A stretch of 64,000 bases of DNA from Blastomyces gilchristii SLH14081 (lineage: Eukaryota; Ascomycota; Eurotiomycetes; Onygenales; Ajellomycetaceae). Made by a program: the position numbers and the translations under genes. The stretch spans positions 2,012,085 through 2,076,084 of the forward strand of contig NW_003101679.1 in the NCBI RefSeq assembly GCF_000003855.2. Direction: 5' to 3'. The notes under the pieces are model-generated. The model was not told the origin of the DNA. It searched no databases and worked only from the letters and a program-made list of their open reading frames with translations. Numbering within the stretch: the first letter of the stretch is position 1; every line of letters starts with the position of its first letter. Of the stretch, positions 45,326-58,570 are shown piece by piece.

Positions 45326-48023
45326 CAGACAAAGTGTCTAATACTGTTCAATACCTCAGATCAGTAGAATTCTCAAGAGATGTTTCAATACAGTTATTCA
45401 CAATCTGAATAGTCAGTTATATGTGAATCATGCATCTCTTGCATTAGCTGAGTGTGTAGAGGTTCAAAATGAGAGACTCAGTGTCATTCACAGAATCACA
45501 AAGTGTTTTTATCATCAATTGAGCATTTTAAGATGTCATTTCTTATACATAGTTTTGAGGAGAATCAAAGTGCTTCTTGATATAGTGTCTCAGTGAGTGC
45601 TTAAAGAAGTTTGTCACTTTAAGCTGTTGTATATCACAGTTTATTCAGTGTAGATTTGAGAGAAGTTGAGATATCAGTGTCAGTGTTGATATCAGTTTGA
45701 AGAGAGAATGTTCTAATCAGTGAAGCATGTATAGTGTCATGAGTTGTCTTATCACGATTAACTAGTATTTTCAGATCTAAGAGCCATTGCTCTTAATTCA
45801 TTCAGTGAGTGTCTATTACATTGAATAGTATATCTTACTCTGACTATAAGAGGGCATTTATTATCAAGTTCTAGCTGCCAGAACAGTAGTGAATCATGAA
45901 ATAAAAATGACTTAAGAACTCAGATCATCATATCTGTTATTTAATAAGCTTATAAGTGATTGTGAAATACTTGAGATTCTTATAATCTGTGATAATCTCA
46001 AATTTGATGATACTTTGCAGATTAGAGTTTCATTCTTCTAGACAGTATACTATTATGAGTAGGTTCTTGTCATAGATCTCATAGTTCTATTCAGCAGGAC
46101 TCAACTTCTTAGGCATGAAGATGTATACTTATAAGACATCTTCATTATTATATTGTAATATAGCTCTCTCTATAATGTAGTCAGAGAAGTCAGTTTTAAT
46201 AACTGTTTCACAGTTAGAATTAAATATCATTAGCAGAGAGCTATTAATAAACATCTTCTTCATTCTTAAAAATTTAGCTTTAGTGTCTGCTGACTGTTGA
46301 AATACTGAGTTCTTCTTAGTGAGTTCTGTAAGTAATCTTCTGATATCAGAGAAGTTTTGTATAAATTACTGATAGAAGATAGTAAATTTAATGAAGCTTT
46401 GTAAATCTTTCACAGTGTGTAGAGTCTCTCATTCAAGAATAGTAGAGATCTTCTCAGAATTCATTCATATTTCCTTGTCAGCTTCTATGATAAAGCCTAG
46501 ATATTTTATACTCTTAACTTCAAAATCATACTTGTCTATGTCTATTAGTAGTTCTGCTTCTTATAGTCATTGCATTACTCTTCACATGTGTTCTTGATAT
46601 TCTTTTCTGAATTTATCAGTGAAGATGAGAATGTTATCAAGATAGACAGATACAAACTTATCAAGGAAATCTCAAAGTGCTCAGTTGATATACTTCTGAA
46701 ATGTACTGAGAGCATTAGCCAGTTCAAAGAGTGTGACTACTTATTTAAAGAGATTATATTACGTTTGAAATGCTGTAAGTCATTCATCTTCTTCGGTAAT
46801 ATAAATCTTATAAAACACAGTGAGCTTGTCTGATATGTGCTAGAATTTCATTGATAAGAGATAAGAAATAACAGTCTTTTTATATCAATCTGTTCAGATC
46901 TTGATAGTTCACACAGAATCAGAGTTCTTCACCTGACTTCTTTATAAAGAGAATAGAAGCTGCAGTGAAAGAGTGACTAATATATATGAATTTCTTATTA
47001 ATCAGATTCTTGAGTGTCTTCTGAAGAAGAAGAAGTTCATCTTGAAACATATTATAGAGAAAACCTTATAATGATTCAGAATTCTTATCAATCTTCTTTT
47101 GCAACTTGATACTGTGAGTCACTTCTGAGTCTTGTAAGAAGAGTATATTCATAATATAGTCTTGTTAAAAGACATTTAGATGATTCATGATACTGTTAAG
47201 AGAGTTTTGTATGAGAATCTGTTATTGTGATACAGGATAACTTTTCTAGAGGTTTCTTGATATCAGTCAGATTAATAGAACAGATTGTTATATAGTTCCG
47301 CTGTCAGTGACTTCTATTTCAGAGCATTTCATAAGCATTGAGAGAGATCTGTGTTGAATTCATAGTCTTGTGAATGTCATCTATGTGCATTCTATCATTG
47401 TTAGAGAATATCAAGCTTCTGTTTTAAGTATCTAATAAGATGTCTTATTCAGATAGTCAGGCAAGTTCTAGCATAAGATTATAGTCAACATTATCAACTT
47501 CATATGTATAAGCATCTTCACATTGATGTTCTCTGACATCTATATTCAGTTTCACTATGTAACAGGTGCAAATGTCTTTTGAATTATCAAATTGTGCAAG
47601 AAGTCAGGATTTTGATAAGAGAATACACTGAAAGATTATAATGTCTTACAACTGAAGATTTAATCATTGCATAGTGACATAGATCACTCTCTATTATGAC
47701 TTTCATATTATACATGTTATTCATCACAGTAGATACAAGAATTGTATTCATTGTTATTTTCTCTTTAAATCATTGTTGTCTGACCTCTTCAAGCGTCTGC
47801 TTGTGAATTTGAACAGAAGCTAATCTTTTTTCTGTTTCACTGAGATATTCTCACAGTTATCTTCTGAATCTTTCTTTAATATAACATGGTTGATGTGGAC
47901 AGGCACTGATTCTTCTTTTGAATGAGAAGATACATAGGTCAGCATTGATCTTTCTCCTCAGTGAGAAGGCATGTAGACTGATCAGCAGTTGAAAGCAATG
48001 TGTTCTGATTAGTTACAGTTGAT

Positions 48024-49042
48024 TAGACTGACCGTGTGACCGTGTCTGAGACCAGGACCAGATTTTTTGATAGTCTCATTACCAATTCGACTGATCTCAT
48101 TGCACAGTTTTAACATTAGAGAGTAGTCTCATACTTAGACTGACCGTGTGACCGTGTCTGGGACCAGGACCAGAATTTTTAATAGTCTCATTACCAATTC
48201 GACTGATCCCATTTCACGGTTTTAACATTAGATAGTAGTCTCATACTGTCTCAGTGAGACTTACTGTCTACTCTTATCACATTTTTCAAATGAGATCATG
48301 ATTTCCACTTCACAATTTAAATTATTTTTATTGCTTTAAATGACTTTAAATCTCATTTGAGTATTATCAAAAAGTGTTACTTTTTAAAAAATTAAAAATA
48401 GTCTAAAAAAACCTTAAAATGTCTAAAAATAGTAACTTTATATCAAGAATGAGACTAAATGAAACTAAATGAGATCACTTTGTCATTTTTGTCAAGTCAT
48501 GATTTCATTTTGACATCTGATATATAGTCACTTTGCATGTTTTTTTAATGACTAGTCTCAGCAGAATTCACGTCAAGAAATGTATGAGATCAGATCAAAT
48601 GAGATCAAATGTGAAATTCATGATTCTGACAGCCAGTCTACTCATACTATTTCAGTGAGACTTACTATCTACTCTTGTCACATTTTCTAAATGAGATCAT
48701 GATTTTCACTTCTTAATTTAAATTATTTTTATTGCTTTAAATGACTTTAAATCTCATTTAAGTGTTATCAAAAAGTGTTACTTTTTAAAAAATTAAAAAT
48801 AGTCTAAAGAAAACCTTAAAATGTCTAAAAATAGTAACTTTATGCCAAGAATAGAACTAAATGGGATCAAATGAGACCACTTTCTCATTTTTTTCAAGTC
48901 ATGGTTTCATTTTAAGATCTGATATATAGTCACTTTGCATGTTTTTTTAATGACTAGTCTCAGCGGGATTCACGCCAAGAAATGTATGAGATCAGATCAA
49001 ATGAGACTAAATGTGAAATTCATGATCTCAGCGGCCAGTCTA
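48024..49042 (+). mobile_element. hAT-derived MITE, copy b (outer), split by copy b'
   Basis: Exact 8-bp TSD cagttgat (48016-48023 and 49043-49050); the empty site is seen in Gypsy-B #1 near 5754. Minus the inner copy and its duplication, the element is 506 bp with TAGACTGACC...GGCCAGTCTA ends. Confidence 0.93.
48136..48640 (+). mobile_element. hAT-derived MITE, copy b' (inner), nested in copy b
   Basis: 505 bp with TAGACTGACC...AGCCAGTCTA ends and an exact 8-bp TSD ctcatact (48128-48135 and 48641-48648). The outer copy resumes immediately after it, so one MITE transposed into another of the same family. Confidence 0.93.
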
Positions 49043-50318
49043 CAGTTGATGCACATCTCTTGTTAATGTCAATCAGTGACTTCTTCGGAAGCAATCCCAG
49101 GGCCTCAGAAGCTTGTTCAGGTGGCAGAAACTCTTGTTTATGTATAGACATTTGACTCTACTCAGTGTATAGCATCTGTATTATTGTTATTATTCTTCAG
49201 TCCAGGTGTATGAGTGGCTGAAGTGTAATGTCTTCTGTCACTATTCTGTATACTCTTGAGCTTGAGAAGACAGTCATTCAATGTTCAGAGTTGTATACAG
49301 AAGTCTTTATAAGTCAGGTCTTTATCTACACTTATAAGAGTCTGTAGGAGTTCAAAAGTTAATCTCTTCTTAAGCATACTAATCTTCATTCAATTCTCCC
49401 AACATTGATCACCTGCTTCTAGAATCTTGATACTGAAGTTAGAAATGAATATTGTGATAGAAGTGTTTCTCTGTCAGATACTCTGTAATCAATCTAATAC
49501 TTTCTGTTACATAGCAGTGTCTCAGAACAGAATATCAAGATATTTGATAATGTTATCAGATATATACAATATCAGTTCACATGTCTTCATTTATGAATAA
49601 AACTTCTGTCTCATGTGATCTTTCAATCAATTATTAATAAATCAATCTTGATTAGTTAATGAACTAATAACATCTTCATCTACACTTAGTTTCATAAGCA
49701 TTTTCAATCTTCATGATGAATAGAGAGTGAGATCAGAAGTATTAAAATATGTACAAGTATCTAGACATTTCTTCAGTGCTTGCATGTTTGTATCTGATTC
49801 AGTCAGGATTGAAATTGCTTGTGCAGGGGTTTATAATTGAGATAATCATTGAATTTCTTCATATTGATGTTGTTGAGTCCTATGCATATCAGCTATCTGT
49901 TGCTGTTATAATTCCAACATGGCTCCGAGTCACTGTGGCACTGTGTCTATGCTCGCGATCGAGGGTTCTTCCATATTATTGTTAGACATATCGTTCGTCG
50001 GATGTGTGATATCTGTGAAGTCGGAAGAAGTGAAATTGTATGAATATCTCATATGCCTAAGGTGTCAGAACTGTCAGGTCTTTCACTGATATTCTCTTGT
50101 AAGATCTTGTTCTCTTTGTAAGATGGTGTTACGGGGCCAGGGCGACTGGCGAGCAAGCTTCTATGTAGAGACTCAGTGTCCGCTTGACTGATTGTTTGTT
50201 TCTCTATTTCTTACACATTGTTATGCATTCAGATATCTCAGTAGGTAATCATTTCCAATGACAAGATAATGAACATGAATAATCATTTCTAATAAGGAGA
50301 TGATGAATGTTTTTCAAG

Positions 50319-50377
50319 TGTAAGAAGTCTACACTGAATAGATTGATATAATATTCATAGGTCTTATAATACAAAAG
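50319..50377 (-). repeat. Gypsy-B #3 5' LTR, left part
   Basis: TGTAAGAAGTCTACACTG start of the LTR, interrupted after ttataatacaaaag by LINE L3. Confidence 0.88.
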
Positions 50378-52387
50378 TAAATGACTAGAAGTATGGTTAC
50401 ACTCCAAGTTGAATTTTAAATATTATATTCAACAAAGAATCATCAAGGCAGAGAGACTTCTGAATAATGTAATCAGACTATTAAACACTGAGAGAGATCT
50501 ATTATTTGAGACTATGAGATAGTTATACATAGCTTGTATCACCTCAGTAACTGATTATAAAGTTCAAGTTTGATGAAATAATAAAGAAAATTTCACTGAA
50601 CTCTTTCAAAGTCTGCAAAACAGAGCTTTGAGAAGAATTCTGAAAGTAGTCAAATCATCTTCTATTAAGCAATGAAAATGAGCTTCAATTTCATCTCTAC
50701 TACTATTAGATTTGAAAAGGCCTGTATGAACTATGCTCTGAGAGTCATGAAGATGAACTTAAATCATATAATCAGAGAAAGAGTCTCTTCTTCATTTTCA
50801 TCAATTAACTCAGGAAATGAACTGAATTGAAATAGATTTCTTGATTGAAATAAGAATAGTGCTTCAAAGAAAATACTCTCTCAACTGTATAAACTATAGT
50901 CACTGATTAAAAATCAATTTTCTTTATTAAATGTTGAGAAAATTGCTCATAAGAAGATATCTCTCTGGAGAGAAAGGCTGAAATCTCTCATAGACTTACA
51001 AATAAGTGAACTATCTAAAGAGAGAGAATTTGAACAGCATTTGAAGAAGATCTCTACAATCAATATAAAAGACTCTATTCTGATTTACTCAGATGACTCA
51101 AAAAATGAGAGTTTAAACATATTAGATGCAGATATTGCTTATACTGAAGATGATATAAATTTCATCTCAGATTTCTAAAAGTTGAGCTGTGAATCTGAAG
51201 TCCTTGATATTGAACTATTTACAATAGTAAAAGCATTCAAACTTATTAATATAAAATCTCATCAAAGAGAAAATAGCTTGAAAGAGATATGAAGATTCTC
51301 TGATAGTCAAGCTGCTTTGAAAAGACTTAAAAATAGTCAGATTTATAATGATCAAATGAATCTTAAACTGATTTTAAATTCTGTTATGAAAATGTAAAAG
51401 AGAAGAATATCAAAACTGATAATTTATCTACACTAAGTTCCTGCTTATATGAATATTCATAACAATGAATTGACTGATTCAGTAGTAAAAAAGAGTTCAG
51501 AATTAAGCAGATCTATTGAAAAAACAGTGTTCTGATCTTTTATAAAGAGAAAGATAAAAGAATCTTATTTAAATAAGTGAAATAAAAACTGATAGAAATA
51601 AACAAAGAGTATATATTATTCAAGATTTGAGATAAAATCTAAGTGAAAATTCTATTTAATTAAATGTAAAAAGAAAATATTCTCATCTATAATTCAGCTG
51701 AAAGTAGATCATGATTATTTCAAATTCTATATATAAAGATTTGATGATACATTTGATTCAACAGAATACTTATTCTGCAATATAAATAAAAATCCTGAGT
51801 ATATTATAATGCATTATGCATTATACAATAGTCTTGAAGCCAGATTGAAGAAGAAGTATGATTTAAATCAATTAAATATGAGATTCTTATTCTCAACTGA
51901 GACAGGAATTAAATACTTAATAGACTTTCTATCAGAAACTCAAGCAGCTATAAGAAAATGACTGAATTCAGAAATATCTGGATATCAAGAGGTGAAAATT
52001 GATTAGATATAGTTCATTAAAACAGCTATACACTATCTTTTAATAATTTTGTTTTATTATAGTCTCTCTTTACTTTACTTTTTCTTTTCTCTTCTTTTCT
52101 ATCTATCTATTTTATGTGTCTATCTTTAAGACTATGTTCTCTTTTCTTTTGTCATGGTATTATCATATGATTTCAAATTATCAGAAGATGTTAAAATACT
52201 GCAATTTGTAAACAGTTTTTACATTCTGGGCTGGAAGTTTCTGATTTTGTATATCTGATATTGGTAAATGTATAATAGTTGACTTTATAGATATAGGAAA
52301 AACCCTGAGAACTAAAAGTTCTCAGATACATGTCATAGCCTCGTACTGCATACATCTATAATTGAAGAATAATAGTAATAATAATAA
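50378..52387 (+). mobile_element. LINE L3, 5'-truncated (2.0 kb)
   Basis: The 3' 2 kb of the LINE, from within the RT thumb region through RNase H (FSDSQAALKRLKNSQ near 51298) to a (TAA)n tail ending near 52387. It is flanked by the exact 14-bp duplication ttataatacaaaag (50364-50377 and 52388-52401). 5' truncation is usual for LINE retrotransposition. All frames are broken. Confidence 0.93.
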
Positions 52388-52401
52388 TTATAATACAAAA
52401 G

Positions 52402-52666
52402 TGGAAAATGATAGAAAAGAAAAATAAAAGAGAAAGTGCAAGAATCATCTATTGAAGCAGATATTTATATGTGTATGTAGTGAAGCTTCGAGGCGGAAGA
52501 ATAGAAACGAGCGGATATCTATACACATACAAAGTGGAGCTCAGAGCAGAAGAATAGAAACTTCATGAGTTCTTAGGCTGAGAATCAGCGACCGAGAATC
52601 GGACCTTTCAGCAGCAATCTATGAAGTGTAATGAAATAGTCTATCAATCGGGCGTAGCCCGCTACA
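52402..52666 (-). repeat. Gypsy-B #3 5' LTR, right part
   Basis: It continues the LTR after L3 to gggcgtagcccgctaca. It keeps several CpG sites (cttcgaggcgg, gcgaccgagaatcgg). Confidence 0.88.
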
Positions 52667-53890
52667 TCTGCTATCTGAATGAAAGATATGAAGAACCTCT
52701 CAGAGGGTTTACTTGAAGCAGTAAGAAAGTAATTGAAATTACTGAATCAGAAGCAATGCTCTGTATATGTGTAAGAATTCTAAATAAAATTGAAGTCTTA
52801 TGTACACAGTGGCAGGCTGAGACAGAAGTCAAGCAATAATTGATATTCACTATGAATCAAGTATTCACTATGAAGACCTTCATCAATGCAATTTTCATCA
52901 TCAATAAAGATAGGAAAAACCAGGTTGTAGATCTGTAGTAAGAGATTGAATATTTATATAGACAGACAACTGCATCAAATCTGAAGATCTTATCATAATT
53001 ATTTATAATCTCTTCAGAAGCATACATATTATCTGAGACTGCTGCACATGATGCGAATTCAAGCATGAAATATATCAAGTCAGATGTTCTGTCAGAGTTA
53101 TTAAACTTCAATGACAACTGAAAAAATGATGCTGTAATCAGCTGACTAAGTCAAATGTAATCATACTGTCAGATTGAGTATGAGCTCACAGATAGATAGT
53201 CAATAAAATTTTAACAAATCTTAAGATCTGCTGCATTTTTACATAGAAAAGCAAAGTCATTATAAATGATAGATAAAAAGATAAATCTCACACATCTGAA
53301 ACAATATATATTCTTATAAATATGAAATGAGTTTTTCAAATAAATCTTACACAACTTTGAGAAAGTGAATATATAATATAAGTGTTATAAACACTTTACT
53401 GAGTGTAAATAAGTGAATAACCTTATATTATACTTCATATACTTCAGCTTATACTATGTTATATTAAATGAAGAGCTTTTAATATCTTTCTATTTATAGA
53501 TCTTCATTCATGATATTACATCTGAGTTAAGAGTGAAATGAAAATACTTAAGCTTATAATTAGATATAGTGAAAGAAGTATATAATATTCTCATTATATC
53601 AGAATAAGTAAGTCAGCTGTGACAGAAAATACTGTAATTAAGTATATTTTAATAAAGAATAAGTAATCAGACTTCTATAACATAAGTTATACATCTGAAT
53701 ATGATAAATATAGATTTGAATATTATCACTAAAGTGCTGAATTCTCTGAAAAAGAAATTCTCTGAGTGAAAATTCTGATATTATGAGTATTGAGCTTGCT
53801 TTAACTGTGACTGTTAAAATCATGATGTAAAAGATTGCACACAGTGTGTGCAGTCAGGAGAAGTAAGAGAGTTAAAAAACTATCAGAATC
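52667..53890 (+). pseudogene. Gypsy-A #2 gag (5' end lost)
   Basis: Colinear with 34045-35270. The zinc knuckle at 53797-53838 is well kept: C-FN-C-DC.N-H-DVKD-C, only the aromatic position being a stop. Numerous TAA and TGA stops elsewhere. Confidence 0.8.
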
Positions 53891-54079
53891 AGTGAGTACA
53901 GAGACACTTGCTGATATTCTATAAAAAGTCTCTAAAGTGAAAAAGATGTCTGTATTAGATAACTCACTGAATTCTGTGAATGTAAAGAGAAAGCAGGCTT
54001 TTAACTCAGATATAATTAAGAAAGAAGTAAACACTTTATCTCAAATGTCTTGAGCCCGGAAAGGTTAATGTATAGAGAT

Positions 54080-57000
54080 CACTTAAATAAGAATTAAGAC
54101 ATGACTATGAAAGTATTAACTAATACAGAAGCTTCTATATAATATATTAATAATTATATAAGTTGAAGACTGAAAGAAATTCACTCAGTGAATAATTCTC
54201 AATGTATAAGATTATCTGATAATTAATATTTAGTGTTACTTACAAGAGTAAGAGTTCTCTTGCACTTTGAAAAATGATCTTGCTATATTTAGGTGTGAGA
54301 ACTGCAGAATGTGAAATATGATCTTATTCTTAAACTTGATTGATTTCAAAGCTTCAATCTGCAGATTTAATGATGTATATGTTATATATAATGAACTGAC
54401 AGAAAGAAAACAGTTTATACAATTCTATCAACTGATATGAGAAGGAAATTTCAAATCTCTGATATAGAACAATTAAATCTGTTTATATATTAATATGTAA
54501 AGAGAATAATTCACAAGATCTTATCTGAAAGTATTCTGTATGTCATATGAGATCTGAAAGAGAAGAAAATCAAGATAAAGAATATATAGAAGAATAAGTG
54601 TATGAAGACATCTCTGAAGAAGTATGAAAAGATCTTCTGAACAGATCTTTCATCAGAATTATTACTGAAATAAGAATTTATAAATGAGATTAATATAAGA
54701 GATGTGAAATCAGTCAATCAAAATGCATACTCTCTGTTACAAATACATCTTAAAGAACAGAAGTATCAGATCACAGACCTTCTAGAATATAATCTTATAT
54801 AACTCTTATCAAGTATATAAGATTTCTCAGTTCTATTCATAAGAAAGATAAGAGAGAAGTGACAGATATGCATTGATTATTAAGCACTTAATAACCTTAT
54901 GATCAAGAATAACTATTCACTGTCATGAATTCAACAACAGTTGAATACAGTTATAAATACTTAATATCTATTAAAGATCAATCTTCTCTCAGCATACTGA
55001 CAGATCTGTGTAAATAAACTGTCAGTATCATCAACTATGTTTAATATGTAATGAAGAAAGTTTGAATTTCTGATAATATTATTCAGTCTAAAAAATATGT
55101 CTATTATCTTTTGAATAATGATGAATATAATTCTTTATAAACAGAATGAAATCTCATACCTTGTATATCTGAATGATATTCTAGTCTTTTTAAACTCATA
55201 TAATAAATATCTGAAGTATCTCAATGAAGTACTTATAACTCTGACAGAGTATAAGCTCTATATCAAATTAATCAATTATATGTTTAAAATGAAAGAGTTG
55301 AAGTGTGTAAAATATGTAGTGAGTAATAACTGTATACATCTCATTGTGAAGCAATTGAATGTTATAGTGAATTAATCATGACTGAGAAATATATACTATA
55401 TACAACAGTTTCTTGAGTTGATCTCATACTACTCTAGATTTATTAAAGATTTCACATAAATAGCTGCATCACTCTCAGATCTCTTAAGAGAAACAGATAC
55501 AAATCTGTGAAAGAAGAAGTTTTATTCAATCATCTGAAATATCATGTATGAAGAGGTCTTTCTCACACTGAGAAAATGTATGATAATATTCTCAGTACTT
55601 ATTCAATCAGATCATAATAAATCTTTCTATATTAAGACTAGACTGGCCGCTGAGACCATGAATTTCACGTTTGATCCCATTTGGTCTGGTCCCATACATT
55701 TCTTGGCGTGAATCCCGCTGGGACTAGCTATTAAAAAAACATGCAAAGTGACTATATATCAGATCTTAAAATGGAACCATGACTTGAAAAAAATAAGAAA
55801 GTGGTCTCATTTGGTCCCATTTAGTCCCATTCTTGGCATAAAGTTACTATTTTTAGACATTTTAAGGTTTTTTTTAGCCTATTTTTAATTTTTTAAAAAG
55901 TAACGCTTTTTGGTAATGCTCAAATGAGATTTAAAGTCATTTAAAGCAATAAAAATAATTTAAATTGAGAAGTGGAAATCATGGTCCCATTTGAAAAATG
56001 TGACAAGAGTAGACAGTAAGTTCCACTGAGACAGTATGAGACTACTATCTAATGTTAAAACCGTGTAATGGGATCAGTCGAATTGGTAATGGGACTATCA
56101 AAAAATCTGGTCCTGGTCCCAGACACGGTCACACGGTCAGTCTAATTAAGACAGATGCATTTGAATGAGCTATCAGAAATACTCTTCTACAGATGAGCAA
56201 GAATGACAAGCTGCACTCAGTAATATATGATGATAGAAAACTATTAGACACTGAGCTCAATTACTCAGTGTATGAAAAGAAATTACTAGTGATTAAGCAC
56301 ACACTGATGTTGTAAGATAGATATATTAATAATAGATATATAATAACAGTGATCACAGATCACAAAAACCTTATCTATCTGCAATTGATAATGAAATCTT
56401 TCAAACACTTAGTATATTGAATCTTAGAGTTTCAAGTGTATAATCTTTATATCAAATACTGAAAGAAATCAGATAATGTGATATCTGATGCAATCAGATA
56501 CAGATCTGATTTCATGAATAAGAGTTCTGTGAATCAGATACAAGAGAAGTTCATGATAAACATACTGAGAGAATACAAGACATTGAAATGAGTGAACATT
56601 ATAATTTCTTACTTAGATAATTATAAGATATCAGATAATAAGCATCTTGCAAAGATAGTGAAAAAGATACTTCTGAACTTCAATCTGAGAAAATTGAAAA
56701 ATGATGTTGTGTTCTACTATAATCTAGAATATGTAAAGACTCTCTATCTGAAATATTCATTTAGATATGACTTGATGACTCATATGCATAAGAAATTCAG
56801 TCACTTAGAAAGCTCTGAACTCATGAATATACTTGAATTAAGAGTGTACTGATCAAGCATGACTGAGAATATTCAGATGTATTCTCACAAGTGTCTGAAT
56901 TATCAGGTTGTGAAAAAATCTAAGAAAGGATTAGAATATGAGAAAGTGTAACATCAGATGAAAAGTAAGATACAGCTGTTCAAGTAATAAGAAATGAACC

Positions 57001-58400
57001 TTATAGATATATTACTGTGAAGATTAAATGAAAATTGTTGAATAATCACTGCTATTGACTATGCTACTGATTGATCAGTAGTGAAAGCAGTTTCAGAGAT
57101 GACTGAGAAAATAGTAATGAAGTTCTTACACAATGAGATCTATGTTAACTCTGAAATGCTGTGTGAAATTCTGCCTGATAATAATGTAAATCTTATAGAA
57201 GAAGCAGTGAGACATTTCATGAAACAGTTACAGACAAGATATTGTAGAACAATATTATCACTTATGAATAAACAGAAAGATGAAATAATTGAATAAAATT
57301 CCGAGTAACATGCTGATGAAATATCTAGTGAGTAAGCCTATGACATTATAAGATTAATATCTCAGACAGGTGCTAATAGTCACATGAATTTAACAGCATG
57401 CAGTCTTCAAGTGTTTATTATTCTATCTGTTGTATGAAGTGCATCTGCGCATTCTGAAGAATGCTTTAGAAAAGATGAGAGAGAGAATAGCAGTTACAGA
57501 GACAGAATCAAGATTAAAAGAGATCAGTCATTCACATGCAAAAGCTAACAAGTTACTTGTGAACTGAGCAATTCAATCAAAAAGAATATGAGACTTACTA
57601 GTTAAGAAATTGAGTCTCGAGATGAGAATATAAGTTCTTATATATAATGAGAGTTCTGAGAAGTTTCAATCTAGATGGGTTGAGCTCAATAAAATACTCA
57701 AATCACATTCTCTGAGAATATACACATTGAAAGAATCAGAGAGATGAGTCTTATACACCTTAATAAATGATTCATATTTTATAGAGATGAAGATACAAGA
57801 TCTGAGCAGATTATAATTATTCACAACACTATTATCAGTGTTGAAAAAGAAGAGACTTATGATTGAAAAGTCTCACAAAGTAAGAGAAATCATAGATACT
57901 AATGAATCAGATAATCTCACTTATTTCAATCTTTTCACAATAATAAGAACAGAATGAGAAGAAATGAAGAAATCAGATAAATATCACACTTCAATAAGTG
58001 ATAAGACTGTAGCTGATTGTATAATAATATGTAACAGACAGTGAGTGCAATGTGATAAACAGCAGTCTCAAAGTGACAGACTTACACATAAGTCAGATCA
58101 CAGAAGAAAAAGAGATTCAGAGTTGAATTTAACTGTCTATACTAGTTCAATTATAGAGATAACAGAGGACAAAGCATCTGATATATTCACAGATGTATGA
58201 GATCAAGTTATCTTGATTTCTGAGAACACTCAGAGATCAGGCCAGATTAGTTTTGATGAGTCATTTACTGTAGTAATCTTAGCAGGTGAAAAAAGACAGT
58301 ATAATACACAAGGCAGAACTACAAGATGAAAGCAGCTGAACCTAGTCATTAAATGCTGTATTATATAGAGATTGTGTAAGAGTAATAACTAGCAAACAAA
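54080..58400 (+). pseudogene. Gypsy-A #2 pol, split by a MITE
   Basis: RT: YLVYLNDILVFLNSYNKYLK at about 55154-55215 (YxDD reads YLND). RNase H begins near 55600 and is broken by the MITE at 55639-56145, resuming with NYSVYEKKLLVIKHT at about 56255. Integrase: HMHKKFSH at about 56780, core AIDYATD at about 57050, an open 71-codon piece at 57081-57296 (SEMTEKIVMKFLHNEIYVNS). The C-terminal extension runs to about 58400. Same frame order and damage type as copy #1. Confidence 0.87.
55639..56145 (-). mobile_element. hAT-derived MITE, copy c (507 bp), least mutated
   Basis: Ends TAGACTGGCC...GGTCAGTCTA with exact 8-bp TSD attaagac (55631-55638 and 56146-56153). The empty site is visible in Gypsy-A #1 at about 37012. 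It retains CpG and CpC at positions mutated in copies a, b and b', so it is the best available consensus. Inverted relative to the others. Confidence 0.94.
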
Positions 58401-58570
58401 GAAAAAGTATAAGAAAAGAGAAGAGATAATGAATTGATTATCAACTGTAAAAGTTAACTGTAAAAAGATAAATATTATCATACATATCTCATTCATTTTC
58501 ATACATCACATGTTTTATTCATTTTCAATGTCACATCACCTGTAAAAACACTGAAAATAAAAAGAAAATT

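Larger units (their letters stand above)
45400..50200 (-). pseudogene. Gypsy-B #3 gag-pol remnant (integrase end missing)
   Basis: RNase H lies at about 45900-46200 and the RT with a YLDN-type box at about 46611-46680. About 33 bp present in copy #2 are missing near 46817. The protease region is at 47600, and the gag zinc-knuckle region is split by the MITEs at 48024. The rest of gag follows at 49050-50200. The last part, 49900-50170, keeps CpG sites (ctcgcgatcgagg, acggggccagggcgactgg) and is much less mutated than the remainder. Confidence 0.85.
45324..52666 (-). mobile_element. Gypsy-B #3, partial, with nested MITEs and a LINE
   Basis: Minus-strand Gypsy-B sequence from the integrase region rightward, with one LTR at the right end (50319-50377 plus 52402-52666, ending GCTACA). 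It contains the nested MITE pair 48024-49042 and LINE L3 at 50378-52387. Its left half, with integrase end and 3' LTR, should lie left of LINE L4 but is absent. After the right LTR, Gypsy-A #2 gag sequence begins, so this copy lies within Gypsy-A #2. Confidence 0.88.
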
